Origin: Streptomyces sp. XD-27 | Lineage (GTDB): Bacteria > Actinomycetota > Actinomycetes > Streptomycetales > Streptomycetaceae | Assembly (NCBI RefSeq): GCF_030553055.1 | Contig: NZ_CP130713.1 | Span: 5,890,001 to 5,954,000, forward strand | DNA: 64,000 bases | Reading direction: 5' to 3' | Part shown: positions 18,327 to 26,088 of the stretch, one piece after another | Layout: every line of letters starts with the position of its first letter | How positions within the stretch are numbered: the stretch's first letter is position 1 | Translations under genes and position numbers: made by a program | The notes under the pieces: model-generated | What the model was told of the DNA's origin: nothing | What the model saw: the letters and a program-made list of their open reading frames with translations, nothing else | Databases searched by the model: none

Positions 18327-19688
18327 TCAGAGCTTCGTCCACGCCTCCGTGAGGGTCGCGCGGAGCACCTGCTCGATCTCGTCGAACGTCGACTGGTCCG
18401 CGATCAGCGGCGGCGCCAGCTGAACGACCGGGTCGCCGCGGTCGTCGGCGCGGCAGTACAGGCCGTTGTCGTACAGTGCCTTGGAGAGGAAGCCGTACAG
18501 GACGCGCTCGGTCTCCTCGTCGTTGAACGACTCCTTGGTGGTCTTGTCCTTGACCAGCTCGATGCCGTAGAAGTAGCCGTTTCCGCGCACGTCGCCGACG
18601 ATCGGCAGGTCGTGCAGCTTCTGCAGGGTATTCAGGAACGCGCTCTCGTTGTCCAGCACGTGCTGGTTGAGGCCTTCGCGCTCGAAGATGTCGAAGTTCG
18701 CCAGCGCCACGGCCGAGGAGACCGGGTGGCCGCCGAAGGTGTAGCCGTGCAGGAACGTGTTGCCGCCCTTGTAGAACGGCTCGGCCAGGCGGTCGGAGAC
18801 GATGCAGGCGCCGATCGGGGAGTAGCCCGAGGTCATGCCCTTGGCGCAGGTGATCATGTCCGGGACGTAGCCGAACTTGTCGCACGCGAACATCGTGCCC
18901 AGGCGGCCGAAGGCGCAGATGACCTCGTCGGAGACCAGCAGCACGTCGTACTGGTCGCATATCTCGCGCACGCGCTGGAAGTAGCCGGGCGGCGGCGGGA
19001 AGCAGCCGCCGGCGTTCTGCACCGGCTCCAGGAAGACGGCCGCGACCGTGTCCGGGCCCTCGAAGAGGATCTGCTGCTCGATCTGGTCGGCGGCCCAGCG
19101 GCCGAACGCCTCCGGGTCGTCGCCGTGGATCGGCGCCCGGTAGAAGTTGGTGTTCGGGACCTTGTGGGCGCCGGGGACCAGCGGCTCGAACGGGGCCTTC
19201 AGGGCCGGCAGGCCGGTGATGGACAGGGCGCCCTGCGGGGTGCCGTGATAAGCGACCGCCCGCGAGATGACCTTGTACTTGGTCGGCTTGCCCGTGAGCT
19301 TGAAGTACTGCTTGGCCAGCTTCCACGCGGTCTCGACGGCCTCGCCGCCGCCGGTGGTGAAGAAGACCTTGTTCAGGTCGCCGGGGGCGTAGTGCGCCAG
19401 CCGCTCGGCCAGCTCGACCGCCTTGGGGTGGGCGTAGCTCCACACGGGGAAGAAGGCCAGTTCCTGGGCCTGCCGGGCGGCGGTCTCGGCGAGCTCGGCG
19501 CGGCCGTGGCCGGCGTTGACCACGAACAGGCCCGCGAGGCCGTCGATGTAGCGCTTGCCCTTGTCGTCGTAGATGTACGTGCCCTCGCCGCGCACGATGG
19601 TCGGCACGGGGGCGTTCTCGTACGACGACATGCGGGTGAAGTGCATCCACAGGTGGTCGTAGGCCGTCTGTGACAGGTCGGCGCTCAT
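18327..19688 (-). CDS. Class III omega-aminotransferase, probably polyamine or omega-amino acid
   Basis: The 453-residue PLP enzyme opens with a conserved DHLWMHFTRMSSYENAPVPT stretch. GGGEAVETAWKLA binds the cofactor phosphate, LLVSDEVICAFGRLG holds the PLP-ring Asp, and K283 in ITCAKGMTSG forms the Schiff base. Such enzymes move an amino group from putrescine or beta-alanine-like donors to pyruvate. Its place beside an Lrp/AsnC regulator and an aminobutyraldehyde-type dehydrogenase argues for a putrescine role. In S. coelicolor I recall this as SCO5655, in a region tied to polyamine use. ATG 19688 lies 2 nt after the regulator stop, so the two are probably cotranscribed. Confidence 0.88.
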   Translation of the reverse strand: MSADLSQTAYDHLWMHFTRMSSYENAPVPTIVRGEGTYIYDDKGKRYIDGLAGLFVVNAGHGRAELAETAARQAQELAFFPVWSYAHPKAVELAERLAHYAPGDLNKVFFTTGGGEAVETAWKLAKQYFKLTGKPTKYKVISRAVAYHGTPQGALSITGLPALKAPFEPLVPGAHKVPNTNFYRAPIHGDDPEAFGRWAADQIEQQILFEGPDTVAAVFLEPVQNAGGCFPPPPGYFQRVREICDQYDVLLVSDEVICAFGRLGTMFACDKFGYVPDMITCAKGMTSGYSPIGACIVSDRLAEPFYKGGNTFLHGYTFGGHPVSSAVALANFDIFEREGLNQHVLDNESAFLNTLQKLHDLPIVGDVRGNGYFYGIELVKDKTTKESFNDEETERVLYGFLSKALYDNGLYCRADDRGDPVVQLAPPLIADQSTFDEIEQVLRATLTEAWTKL

Positions 19689-19690
19689 GG

Positions 19691-20170
19691 CTATCTCGTT
19701 CCCCAGGTGTAGGTCTGCTTCCGGAGCTTGAGGTAGACGAAGCTCTCGGTGGAGCGCACGCCGGGCAGCGTGCGGATCCGCTTGTTGATCATTTGGAGGA
19801 GATGGTCGTCGTCCTCGCAGACGATCTCGATGATGAGATCGAACGAGCCCGCGGTCATCACCACGTACTCGACCTCTTCCATGGCGGTCAGTGCGTCGGC
19901 CACCGGGTCGAGGTCGCCCTCGACGTTGATGCCGACCATCGCCTGGCGCCGCAGACCCACGGTGAGGGGGTCGGTGACGGCGACGATCTGCATCACGCCC
20001 TGGTCGAGCAGTTTCTGTACCCGCTGCCGTACCGCCGCCTCGGACAGGCCCACGGCCTTGCCGATCGCGGCGTACGGCCGCCGGCCGTCCTCCTGGAGCT
20101 GCTCGATGATCGCCAGGGAGACGGAGTCGATCGACGGCGCGCCGTTCTTGTCAGATGTGGCCACGGACAC
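19691..20170 (-). CDS. Lrp/AsnC family transcriptional regulator
   Basis: A protein of about 159 residues: an N-terminal winged helix (DGRRPYAAIGKAVGLSEAAV) and a C-terminal RAM ligand domain with VVMTAGSFDLIIEIVCEDDD. Family members form octamers and respond to amino acids. It is divergent from the dehydrogenase gene and just upstream of the aminotransferase, so it probably controls both. The start is uncertain: GTG codons at 20173, 20170, 20164 and 20197 are in frame, and only 20197 has a purine run (GGGG) at useful distance. I list 20170 as a compromise. Confidence 0.88.
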   Translation of the reverse strand: MSVATSDKNGAPSIDSVSLAIIEQLQEDGRRPYAAIGKAVGLSEAAVRQRVQKLLDQGVMQIVAVTDPLTVGLRRQAMVGINVEGDLDPVADALTAMEEVEYVVMTAGSFDLIIEIVCEDDDHLLQMINKRIRTLPGVRSTESFVYLKLRKQTYTWGTR

Positions 20171-20347
20171 CACTGTGCATGAGGACTCGACAGTCACGCA
20201 ACCCCAGAATGATGAAATTCGTTGTTCATGCGGCCGAAACTCACGGATTCCGTAGTTCTGGTGGGGCGGGTATGTTGAAAGCGTCGCCTTGGCGACTAGG
20301 GTGGGTGTCTCACCCATCGGACACCTGATACGGGAGGCGTGGCCAAC
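20171..20347. promoter_or_regulatory. Divergent regulatory region with a motif shared with 25992-26010
   Basis: The 19 bases from 20214 to 20232 match 14 of 19 with those at 25992-26010, including TTGTT(C/G)ATGCG. Both copies lie upstream of aminobutyraldehyde-type dehydrogenase genes. Two further inverted repeats occur nearer the start: GTCGCC-TT-GGCGAC (20283-20296) and GGTGTC/GACACC (20304-20325). An Lrp-type operator here would fit the divergent layout. Confidence 0.45.
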
Positions 20348-21802
20348 GTGACCACCGAACTGCGTCGTTTGCGCAACTACATCGACGGGGAGTTCCGGGA
20401 CGCCGCGGACGGGCGGACCACAGAGGTGGTCAACCCCGCCACGGGCGAGCCGTACGCCACCGCGCCGCTGTCCGGCGCGACGGACGTCGACGCCGCCATG
20501 GCCGCCGCCGCCAAGGCGTTCCCGGCCTGGCGCGACCTGGTGCCCGGCGAGCGCCAGAAGGCACTGCTCAAGATCGCCGACGCCTTCGAGGCGCGCGCGG
20601 AGGACCTGGTCGCCGCCGAGTCGGAGAACACCGGCAAGCCGCTCGGCCTCACGCGGGACGAGGAGGTCCCGCCGATGATCGACCAGATCCGGTTCTTCGC
20701 CGGCGCGGCCCGGATGCTGGAGGGCCGCTCCGCGGGCGAGTACATGGAGGGGATGACCTCCATCATCCGGCGCGAGCCCATCGGCGTCTGCGCGCAGGTC
20801 GCGCCGTGGAACTACCCGATGATGATGGCGGTGTGGAAGTTCGCCCCGGCGCTCGCCGCGGGCAACACCGTCGTCCTCAAGCCTTCCGACACCACCCCCG
20901 CGTCCACGGTGCTCATCGCGGAGATCATCGGCGGCGTGCTGGAGGAGCTCGGCCACCCCAAGGGCGTCTTCAACGTCATCTGCGGTGACCGCGAGACCGG
21001 CCGCCTGATGGTCGAGCACGACGTGCCCGCCATGGCCTCCATCACCGGTTCGGTACGGGCCGGCATGCAGGTCGCCGAGAGCGCCTCCAAGGACCTCAAG
21101 CGCGTCCACCTGGAGCTCGGCGGCAAGGCGCCGGTCGTCGTCTTCGAGGACACCGACATCGCCAAGGCCGTCGAGGACATCTCGGTCGCCGGTTTCTTCA
21201 ACGCGGGCCAGGACTGTACGGCCGCCACCCGCGTGCTCGTCCACGAGTCCATCCACGACGAGTTCGTGACGGCGCTGGCGAAGGCCGCCGCCGACACCAG
21301 GACCGGCGCTCCGGACGACGAGGACGTGCTGTACGGCCCGCTCAACAACGCCAACCAGCTGGCCCAGGTCAGCGGCTTCATCGACCGGCTCCCGGCGCAC
21401 GCCAAGGTCGAGGCGGGCGGCCACCGGGTCGGCGACAAGGGCTACTTCTACGCCCCCACCGTCGTCTCCGGCCTCAAGCAGGACGACGAGATCGTCCAGA
21501 AGGAGGTCTTCGGCCCGGTCATCACCGTCCAGTCGTTCACGGACGAGGCCCAGGCCGTGGAGTACGCCAACGGCGTGGAGTACGCGCTCGCGTCCTCCGT
21601 GTGGACGAAGGACCACGCCCGCGCCATGCGGCTGTCCAAGGCGCTGGACTTCGGCTGCGTGTGGATCAACACGCACATCCCGCTGGTGGCGGAGATGCCG
21701 CACGGCGGCTTCAAGAAGTCCGGTTACGGGAAGGACCTGTCGGCGTACGGGTTCGAGGACTACACGCGGATCAAGCACGTGATGACGTCGCTGGGCGACT
21801 GA
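20348..21802 (+). CDS. Gamma-aminobutyraldehyde-type dehydrogenase
   Basis: This 484-residue NAD-dependent aldehyde dehydrogenase has catalytic C290 in NAGQDCTAATR, general base Glu in LELGGKAPVVV and the substrate/cofactor stretch VAPWNYPMMMAVWKFAPALA. This set resembles betaine/4-aminobutyraldehyde dehydrogenases (PatD/PuuC-like). It would oxidise the aldehyde made from putrescine. GTG 20348 is chosen because GGGAGG (20332-20337) is 10 nt upstream; GTG 20339 would be 1 nt away. A 16-bp palindromic terminator follows. Confidence 0.88.
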   Translation: MTTELRRLRNYIDGEFRDAADGRTTEVVNPATGEPYATAPLSGATDVDAAMAAAAKAFPAWRDLVPGERQKALLKIADAFEARAEDLVAAESENTGKPLGLTRDEEVPPMIDQIRFFAGAARMLEGRSAGEYMEGMTSIIRREPIGVCAQVAPWNYPMMMAVWKFAPALAAGNTVVLKPSDTTPASTVLIAEIIGGVLEELGHPKGVFNVICGDRETGRLMVEHDVPAMASITGSVRAGMQVAESASKDLKRVHLELGGKAPVVVFEDTDIAKAVEDISVAGFFNAGQDCTAATRVLVHESIHDEFVTALAKAAADTRTGAPDDEDVLYGPLNNANQLAQVSGFIDRLPAHAKVEAGGHRVGDKGYFYAPTVVSGLKQDDEIVQKEVFGPVITVQSFTDEAQAVEYANGVEYALASSVWTKDHARAMRLSKALDFGCVWINTHIPLVAEMPHGGFKKSGYGKDLSAYGFEDYTRIKHVMTSLGD

Positions 21803-21821
21803 GGCCGCGACGCGGCCGAAA

Positions 21822-21853
21822 GAGCCCCGGGACACGGCCGTGTCCCGGGGCTC
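21822..21853 (+). terminator. Perfect 32-nt palindrome terminator
   Basis: GAGCCCCGGGACACGG (21822-21837) is followed directly by its exact complement CCGTGTCCCGGGGCTC (21838-21853). It ends the dehydrogenase transcript and isolates it from the Uma2 gene. Confidence 0.85.
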
Positions 21854-21913
21854 CGCTTATCGTTTAACTGTGCGGCTGCGCGTACATGCGCGCGAGAGGG
21901 GAGGAGCGGCACG

Positions 21914-22522
21914 ATGACCGTCGCAATGGACGACAGGATCGAGGTCGAGTGCCACATGGCCGACCAGGCGAAGCCGCAAGAGCTCACTTTGGACTACCTG
22001 TTCGAGCTGCTGGAGCGCATGCCCGTCCCCGAGGGCTACAAGGCTGAGATTGTCGAGGGGGCCATCATCATGTCGCCGCAGCGGGAAGTCCACTGGGACA
22101 TCATCGCCAACGTCTATGAGCAGTTGCGTGCCACGTACCCCCGGGTGCGGTTGCTGTCCGACGTCCGAATCGACTTCCCTGGCTACCTGAACGGGTTCTG
22201 CCCTGACCTGGTGGCTCTGAGGGAGGGGACGCAGAAGGACAGCAAGGGGCTGAGGGCGCCTCAAGACATTGAATTCCTGCTGGAAGTCATCTCGAGGGGG
22301 ACGAGCGCCAACGACTACGGCTCCAAGAAGGCCACCTACGCCGAGGTTGGGGTGCCTACCTACATGATTGCCGATCCCTACACCGGTAGGTGCCACGTGT
22401 TCAGCCACCCCAAGGATGGCGAGTACAGGCGCCAGCTCAGGGTCGACTTCGGCTTGCCGATCGATCTGACCAACACCGCCGCGGGCATCAAGCTCTCGAC
22501 CGACGAGTTCCCCCGCGACTGA
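21914..22522 (+). CDS. Uma2 family (DUF820) PD-(D/E)XK endonuclease-like protein
   Basis: A 202-residue Uma2 protein. Characteristic pieces are YKAEIVEGAIIMSPQ, CPDLVALREG and IEFLLEVISRGTSANDYGSK, giving the D...E-x-x nuclease-like core. Uma2 proteins are abundant and multicopy in Streptomyces and cyanobacteria; their biological target is unknown. GGGGAGGAG (21898-21906) stands 7 nt before ATG 21914. Codon choice is looser than in neighbours (TTG, ATT, CCT and GTT codons), suggesting separate origin. The 3' end overlaps the convergent GDPD gene by 35 nt. Confidence 0.85.
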   Translation: MTVAMDDRIEVECHMADQAKPQELTLDYLFELLERMPVPEGYKAEIVEGAIIMSPQREVHWDIIANVYEQLRATYPRVRLLSDVRIDFPGYLNGFCPDLVALREGTQKDSKGLRAPQDIEFLLEVISRGTSANDYGSKKATYAEVGVPTYMIADPYTGRCHVFSHPKDGEYRRQLRVDFGLPIDLTNTAAGIKLSTDEFPRD

Positions 22523-23204
22523 TCACCAGCCCCCGCAACGCACCAATCCGGTTGGTGGTAATCGAGTCCACGCCCGCCCGCATCAGCCGCGACATCGACC
22601 ACCGCGTATCCGCCGTCCACGCCGAGACCAGCAATCCGTCGGCGTGGGCGCGGTCGACCAAGTCCCGGGAGACCAGGCCCCAGCGGTAGTTCAGCCAGCG
22701 GGGGCGCAGTTCGCCGAGTAGGGCGGGGCTCGGCGGGGCCGTCGTGGTCCACGTCAGCGCGATCTCGGCGGTCGGATCCGCGCGCCGTACCTGCCACAGC
22801 GCCGCCAGAGCCCCGCAGTAGTACGCCCGATCGGCCGCGCCAGATGCGCAGATCTCGGCCAGCGCGGCGGGCACCGCCGAGGCGTCCGGCAGGTCGACCA
22901 TGACGCGACAGCTGTCGGTCTCGGCCAGCGCCGCGCGCAGCGTCGGCACCCCGCCGCCGGTCAGCTCAGCCACCTCCGCCGCCGTAAGCCGCTCCAGCGG
23001 CCGGTCGTGCTCCCACAGCCGCTTGAGCGTGGCGTCGTGGAGGACGACCGGGACCCCGTCCCGCGTGAGCCGGACGTCGATCTCCACCGCGTCCGCGCCC
23101 GCCCGCACGGCGGAACGGATCGAGGGGAGCGTGTTCTCGCGGTACGCGAAGGGGTCGCCGCGATGCGCGACGGCGGTGAACGCCCTTTCCGTGCCCCGGG
23201 CCAT
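22488..23204 (-). CDS. Glycerophosphodiester phosphodiesterase family protein
   Basis: A 238-residue GDPD TIM-barrel protein that hydrolyses glycerophosphodiesters to glycerol-3-phosphate and an alcohol. The catalytic set is visible: H14 in AVAHRGD, E41-I-D43 in VEIDVRLTRDG and H56 in VVLHD. There is no signal peptide, so it is cytoplasmic. ATG 23204 has GGGGAG 7 nt upstream. It follows the deaminase gene by 26 nt on the same strand and is probably cotranscribed. Confidence 0.9.
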   Translation of the reverse strand: MARGTERAFTAVAHRGDPFAYRENTLPSIRSAVRAGADAVEIDVRLTRDGVPVVLHDATLKRLWEHDRPLERLTAAEVAELTGGGVPTLRAALAETDSCRVMVDLPDASAVPAALAEICASGAADRAYYCGALAALWQVRRADPTAEIALTWTTTAPPSPALLGELRPRWLNYRWGLVSRDLVDRAHADGLLVSAWTADTRWSMSRLMRAGVDSITTNRIGALRGLVISRGGTRRSRA

Positions 23205-23230
23205 GGCCGGCTCCCCGTCTCGTCGGTTCG

Positions 23231-24253
23231 TCAGTGACCGGCCGCCGCCGTGTACGCGTCGATCTCGGCCGCCAGCCGGGCCTTGCCCGCCGGGTCCATG
23301 AAGGACGCCTCGACGGCGTTCTTCGCCAGCGCCGCCACGCCCGCCGCGTCCAGCTCCAGCAGCCGGGCGGCCACCGCGTACTCGGAGTTCAGGTCCGTGC
23401 CGAACATCGGCGGGTCGTCGCTGTTGATGGTGACCAGCACGCCCGCCGCGACCATCTCCTTGATCGGGTGCTCGTCCAGGGTGGCCACCGCCCGGGTGGC
23501 GATGTTGGAGGTCGGGCAGACCTCCAGCGGGATGCGGTGCTCGGCGAGGTGCGCCAGCAGCTTCGGGTCCTGGGTGCTGCTGGTGCCGTGCCCGATGCGC
23601 TCGGCGCGCAGCTCGGTGAGCGCGTCCCAGATCGTCTGCGGGCCGGTGGTCTCGCCCGCGTGCGGCACGCTGTGCAGCCCGGCGGCGATCGCGCGGTCGA
23701 AGTACGGCTTGAACTGCGGGCGCGGCACCCCGATCTCCGGGCCGCCGAGGCCGAAGCTGACCAGGCCCTCCGGCTGCAGCTCGGTGGCGATCCGGGTGGT
23801 CTCCTCGGCGGACGCGAGACCGGCCTCGCCGGGGATGTCGAAGCACCAGCGCAGCACCACGTCCAGCTCGGACTCGGCCGCCTTGCGGGCGTCCTCGATC
23901 GCCTCCACGAACGCGGCGTCCGGGATGCCGCGCCGGGTCGAGCTGTACGGGGTGACGGTCAGCTCGGCGTACCGGATGTTCTGCCGCGCCATGTCCCGGG
24001 CCACCTCGTAGGTGAGCAGGCGGACGTCGTCGGCGTCGCGGATCAGGTCGACCACCGACAGGTAGATCTCGATGAAGTGCGCGAAGTCGCGGAAGGCGAA
24101 GTAGTCGGCGAGGGCCTCGGGGTCGGTGGGCACCGGCGAGTCGGGGTGGCGGGCGGCCAGCTGCGCGACGATGCGCGGGGACGCGGATCCGACGTGGTGG
24201 ACGTGGAGCTCGGCCTTCGGCAGGCCGGCGATGAAGGCGCTGAGATCGGTCAT
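23231..24253 (-). CDS. Adenosine deaminase family; probable aminodeoxyfutalosine deaminase
   Basis: The 340-residue amidohydrolase has zinc motif HVH in KAELHVHHVGSASP, then HAGET, RIGHGTSS and NSDDPPMFGTDL, all deaminase hallmarks. The HHVGSASP variant replaces the usual HLEG/HLDG of true adenosine deaminases. I recall that the S. coelicolor homologue (SCO5662) was shown to deaminate 6-amino-6-deoxyfutalosine, a step of the futalosine route to menaquinone; that identification is from memory. ATG 24253 has AAGGAGG a few nt upstream; the 40-residue upstream extension is not conserved-looking. Adenosine remains an alternative substrate. Confidence 0.82.
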   Translation of the reverse strand: MTDLSAFIAGLPKAELHVHHVGSASPRIVAQLAARHPDSPVPTDPEALADYFAFRDFAHFIEIYLSVVDLIRDADDVRLLTYEVARDMARQNIRYAELTVTPYSSTRRGIPDAAFVEAIEDARKAAESELDVVLRWCFDIPGEAGLASAEETTRIATELQPEGLVSFGLGGPEIGVPRPQFKPYFDRAIAAGLHSVPHAGETTGPQTIWDALTELRAERIGHGTSSTQDPKLLAHLAEHRIPLEVCPTSNIATRAVATLDEHPIKEMVAAGVLVTINSDDPPMFGTDLNSEYAVAARLLELDAAGVAALAKNAVEASFMDPAGKARLAAEIDAYTAAAGH

Positions 24254-24371
24254 CGGATCCTCCTTGTGGCGGGCCGCCGTTGCTGGGCCGACCGCCATCG
24301 TAGATGTGCGAGGGGCGCGGCCCGGCGGCAGGCCGTAGCATGACCGGCGACACAGCGTGTGGGGGAGGGCC

Positions 24372-25355
24372 ATGGGCGACCAGTCCGAGCAGCAGTCCGG
24401 TCAGCCGAGCCGGGAACCGGAGCGTGCGGGGGAGCGCGAGCGGGATCCCTGGGCGCCGCCCGAGGACCGGGTGCCGCCGACCGAGGGCCAGGTGTCGCCC
24501 GGGAATCGGATGTCACCGGAGGACCGGGTGCCTCCGACCGAGGGTCGGGTGCCGCCGGAGGGCGCGATATCGCCGCCCGAGGACCGGGTGTCGCTGGGCA
24601 AGCCGCCGGTGAGCGGCCTGTCTGCCGCTCCGCCCGTCCCCGCTGCTCCGGGTGCTCAGTCCGGCCCCGGTGCTCCGCCGGTCCCGAGCACTCCGCCCGG
24701 CGCGGCCGGCGTCGGCATACCGAGCATGCCGACGCTGCCCGGCGTCCCGCTGGCGCCGCCGCAGACCGCCCCGCAGACCGCCCCGCCGGGCGCCCCGCCC
24801 GGTGCGGTGCCGCCGCCTCCGCTCGCCCCGACCGGCCCCGGCACCCCCAGCTCGTACCTGGGCGCCGCGCCCGTCCACGCCGCGTACGGCCAAGGCGGCT
24901 ACGGCCAGGCCGGATACGGGCAGGGCGGCTACGGCCAGCCCGGATACGGCTTTCCCGGCGGCGGCCAGCCCGGCTACCCGCCCGGTCCGTACGCGCCCTA
25001 CGGCGGCCCGGGGCCCTACGGCTGGCGCGGCTACCTCCCCGACAACGGCGCGGGCACCGCCGCCCTCGTGCTCGGCATCATCGGGCTGGTGTTCTTCTGG
25101 ACCATGGTCCTCGGCATCATCCTGGGCGTCCTCGCGATCGTCTTCGGCTCGGTGGGCCGCTCCAAGGTGCTCAGCGGCGTGGCCGACAACAACGGGTCGG
25201 CGGTCTCCGGACTCGTCTGCGGGGTGGTCGCCGTCGTCGCGAGCATCATCATGATCTTCGCGGTCATCGCCGACGAGGATGACGACGACTACGACTCCGA
25301 CCCCTACCGCGAGCTGGCCACGGTCCTGGTGGTCTCCCCGGACGCCAGCCGCTGA
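24372..25355 (+). CDS. DUF4190 membrane protein with a long Pro/Gly-rich N-terminus
   Basis: This 327-residue protein has two parts. Residues 1-220 are disordered: near-repeats of EDRVPPTEG, a Pro-rich stretch and several YGQ(G/A)GYG units. Residues about 225-310 carry two hydrophobic helices around LVLGIIGLVFFW and VSGLVCGVVAVVASI, the DUF4190 pattern. The tail is acidic (DEDDDDYDSD). Function unknown. ATG 24372 has GGGGGAGGG directly upstream; GTG 24357 is an alternative. The 3' end overlaps the convergent NADAR gene by 52 nt. Confidence 0.82.
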   Translation: MGDQSEQQSGQPSREPERAGERERDPWAPPEDRVPPTEGQVSPGNRMSPEDRVPPTEGRVPPEGAISPPEDRVSLGKPPVSGLSAAPPVPAAPGAQSGPGAPPVPSTPPGAAGVGIPSMPTLPGVPLAPPQTAPQTAPPGAPPGAVPPPPLAPTGPGTPSSYLGAAPVHAAYGQGGYGQAGYGQGGYGQPGYGFPGGGQPGYPPGPYAPYGGPGPYGWRGYLPDNGAGTAALVLGIIGLVFFWTMVLGIILGVLAIVFGSVGRSKVLSGVADNNGSAVSGLVCGVVAVVASIIMIFAVIADEDDDDYDSDPYRELATVLVVSPDASR

Positions 25356-25891
25356 CGCGCCTCCATCAGGGCGAACCCCAGCAGATTGAGCCCGCGCCAG
25401 CGGGCCGGGTCCTGGGCCCGCTCGTCGTCGGCCGCCAGGCCGATGCCCCAGACCCGGTCGACCGGGCTGGCCTCCACCAGCACCCGCGCACCCGTGCCCA
25501 GCAGGTAGTCGCGCAACGCCGGGTGCTGCCCGAACTTGTGCACGCTGCCCCGCACCACCAGCTCGAAGCGGTGCTCCAGCCACACCGCCTCCTGGAACCC
25601 GCGCACCGAGCGGCCCACGGCCTTGGCCGCATGGGGGTGTGACGCCGCTATCGCCCGCCGCTCGGCGTCCTCGTCGCCGAAGAGCCGGGCCTTGCCCGCC
25701 ATCATCCAGTGCTCGGCGGTCGCGTACGCGACGCCGTCCACGGTGAACGGCGCGGGCCACCACTGGCTGAAGCACCCCGCCCCCACACCGCCGCCCTTCG
25801 GCGGCTGGTGCCCCCAGAACCACACGTACCTGAATCGCTCGCCGCGCGCCGTCCGCTCGACCAGCTCCGCCGCAGACCTCACCTCGTCCAT
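25304..25891 (-). CDS. NADAR family protein (YbiA-like N-glycosidase)
   Basis: A 195-residue NADAR domain protein. Conserved features are WFWGHQPP, FSQWWPAPF, TAEHWMMAGKARLFGD, and GFQEAVWLEHRFELVVRGS followed by KFGQHPALRDYLLGTG. Reported activities of this family are hydrolysis of early riboflavin intermediates and removal of ADP-ribose from guanine in nucleic acid. No DarT-like or other ADP-ribosyltransferase is adjacent, so a toxin-antitoxin pairing is not supported here. ATG 25891 is chosen because upstream sequence is the divergent promoter region. Confidence 0.88.
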   Translation of the reverse strand: MDEVRSAAELVERTARGERFRYVWFWGHQPPKGGGVGAGCFSQWWPAPFTVDGVAYATAEHWMMAGKARLFGDEDAERRAIAASHPHAAKAVGRSVRGFQEAVWLEHRFELVVRGSVHKFGQHPALRDYLLGTGARVLVEASPVDRVWGIGLAADDERAQDPARWRGLNLLGFALMEARQRLASGETTRTVASSR

Positions 25892-25984
25892 GCCCGAATT
25901 CTGGCAGCGACCACTGACAGTGACGGACTCGTTTTCGCCGTCCCGCAGCCCGCTGATCACCGAATCCGTCGCGAAACCAAAAAG

Positions 25985-26010
25985 CAACAACGGAATCACT
26001 TGTTGATGCG
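25985..26010. promoter_or_regulatory. Candidate operator upstream of the second aminobutyraldehyde-type dehydrogenase
   Basis: CAACAA (25985-25990) and TTGTTG (26000-26005) form an inverted repeat with a 9-nt spacer. The bases 25992-26010 resemble the site upstream of the first aminobutyraldehyde-type dehydrogenase (20214-20232). It lies about 80 nt before the start at 26089 and 94 nt from the divergent NADAR start. Confidence 0.4.
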
Positions 26011-26088
26011 TACCTCCTCTGTCAGGATCAGCCATCAATTCCGGTTGGAGCTACGCCTGACCCCTTCGCGGGGGGAGGAGAACGCGCG

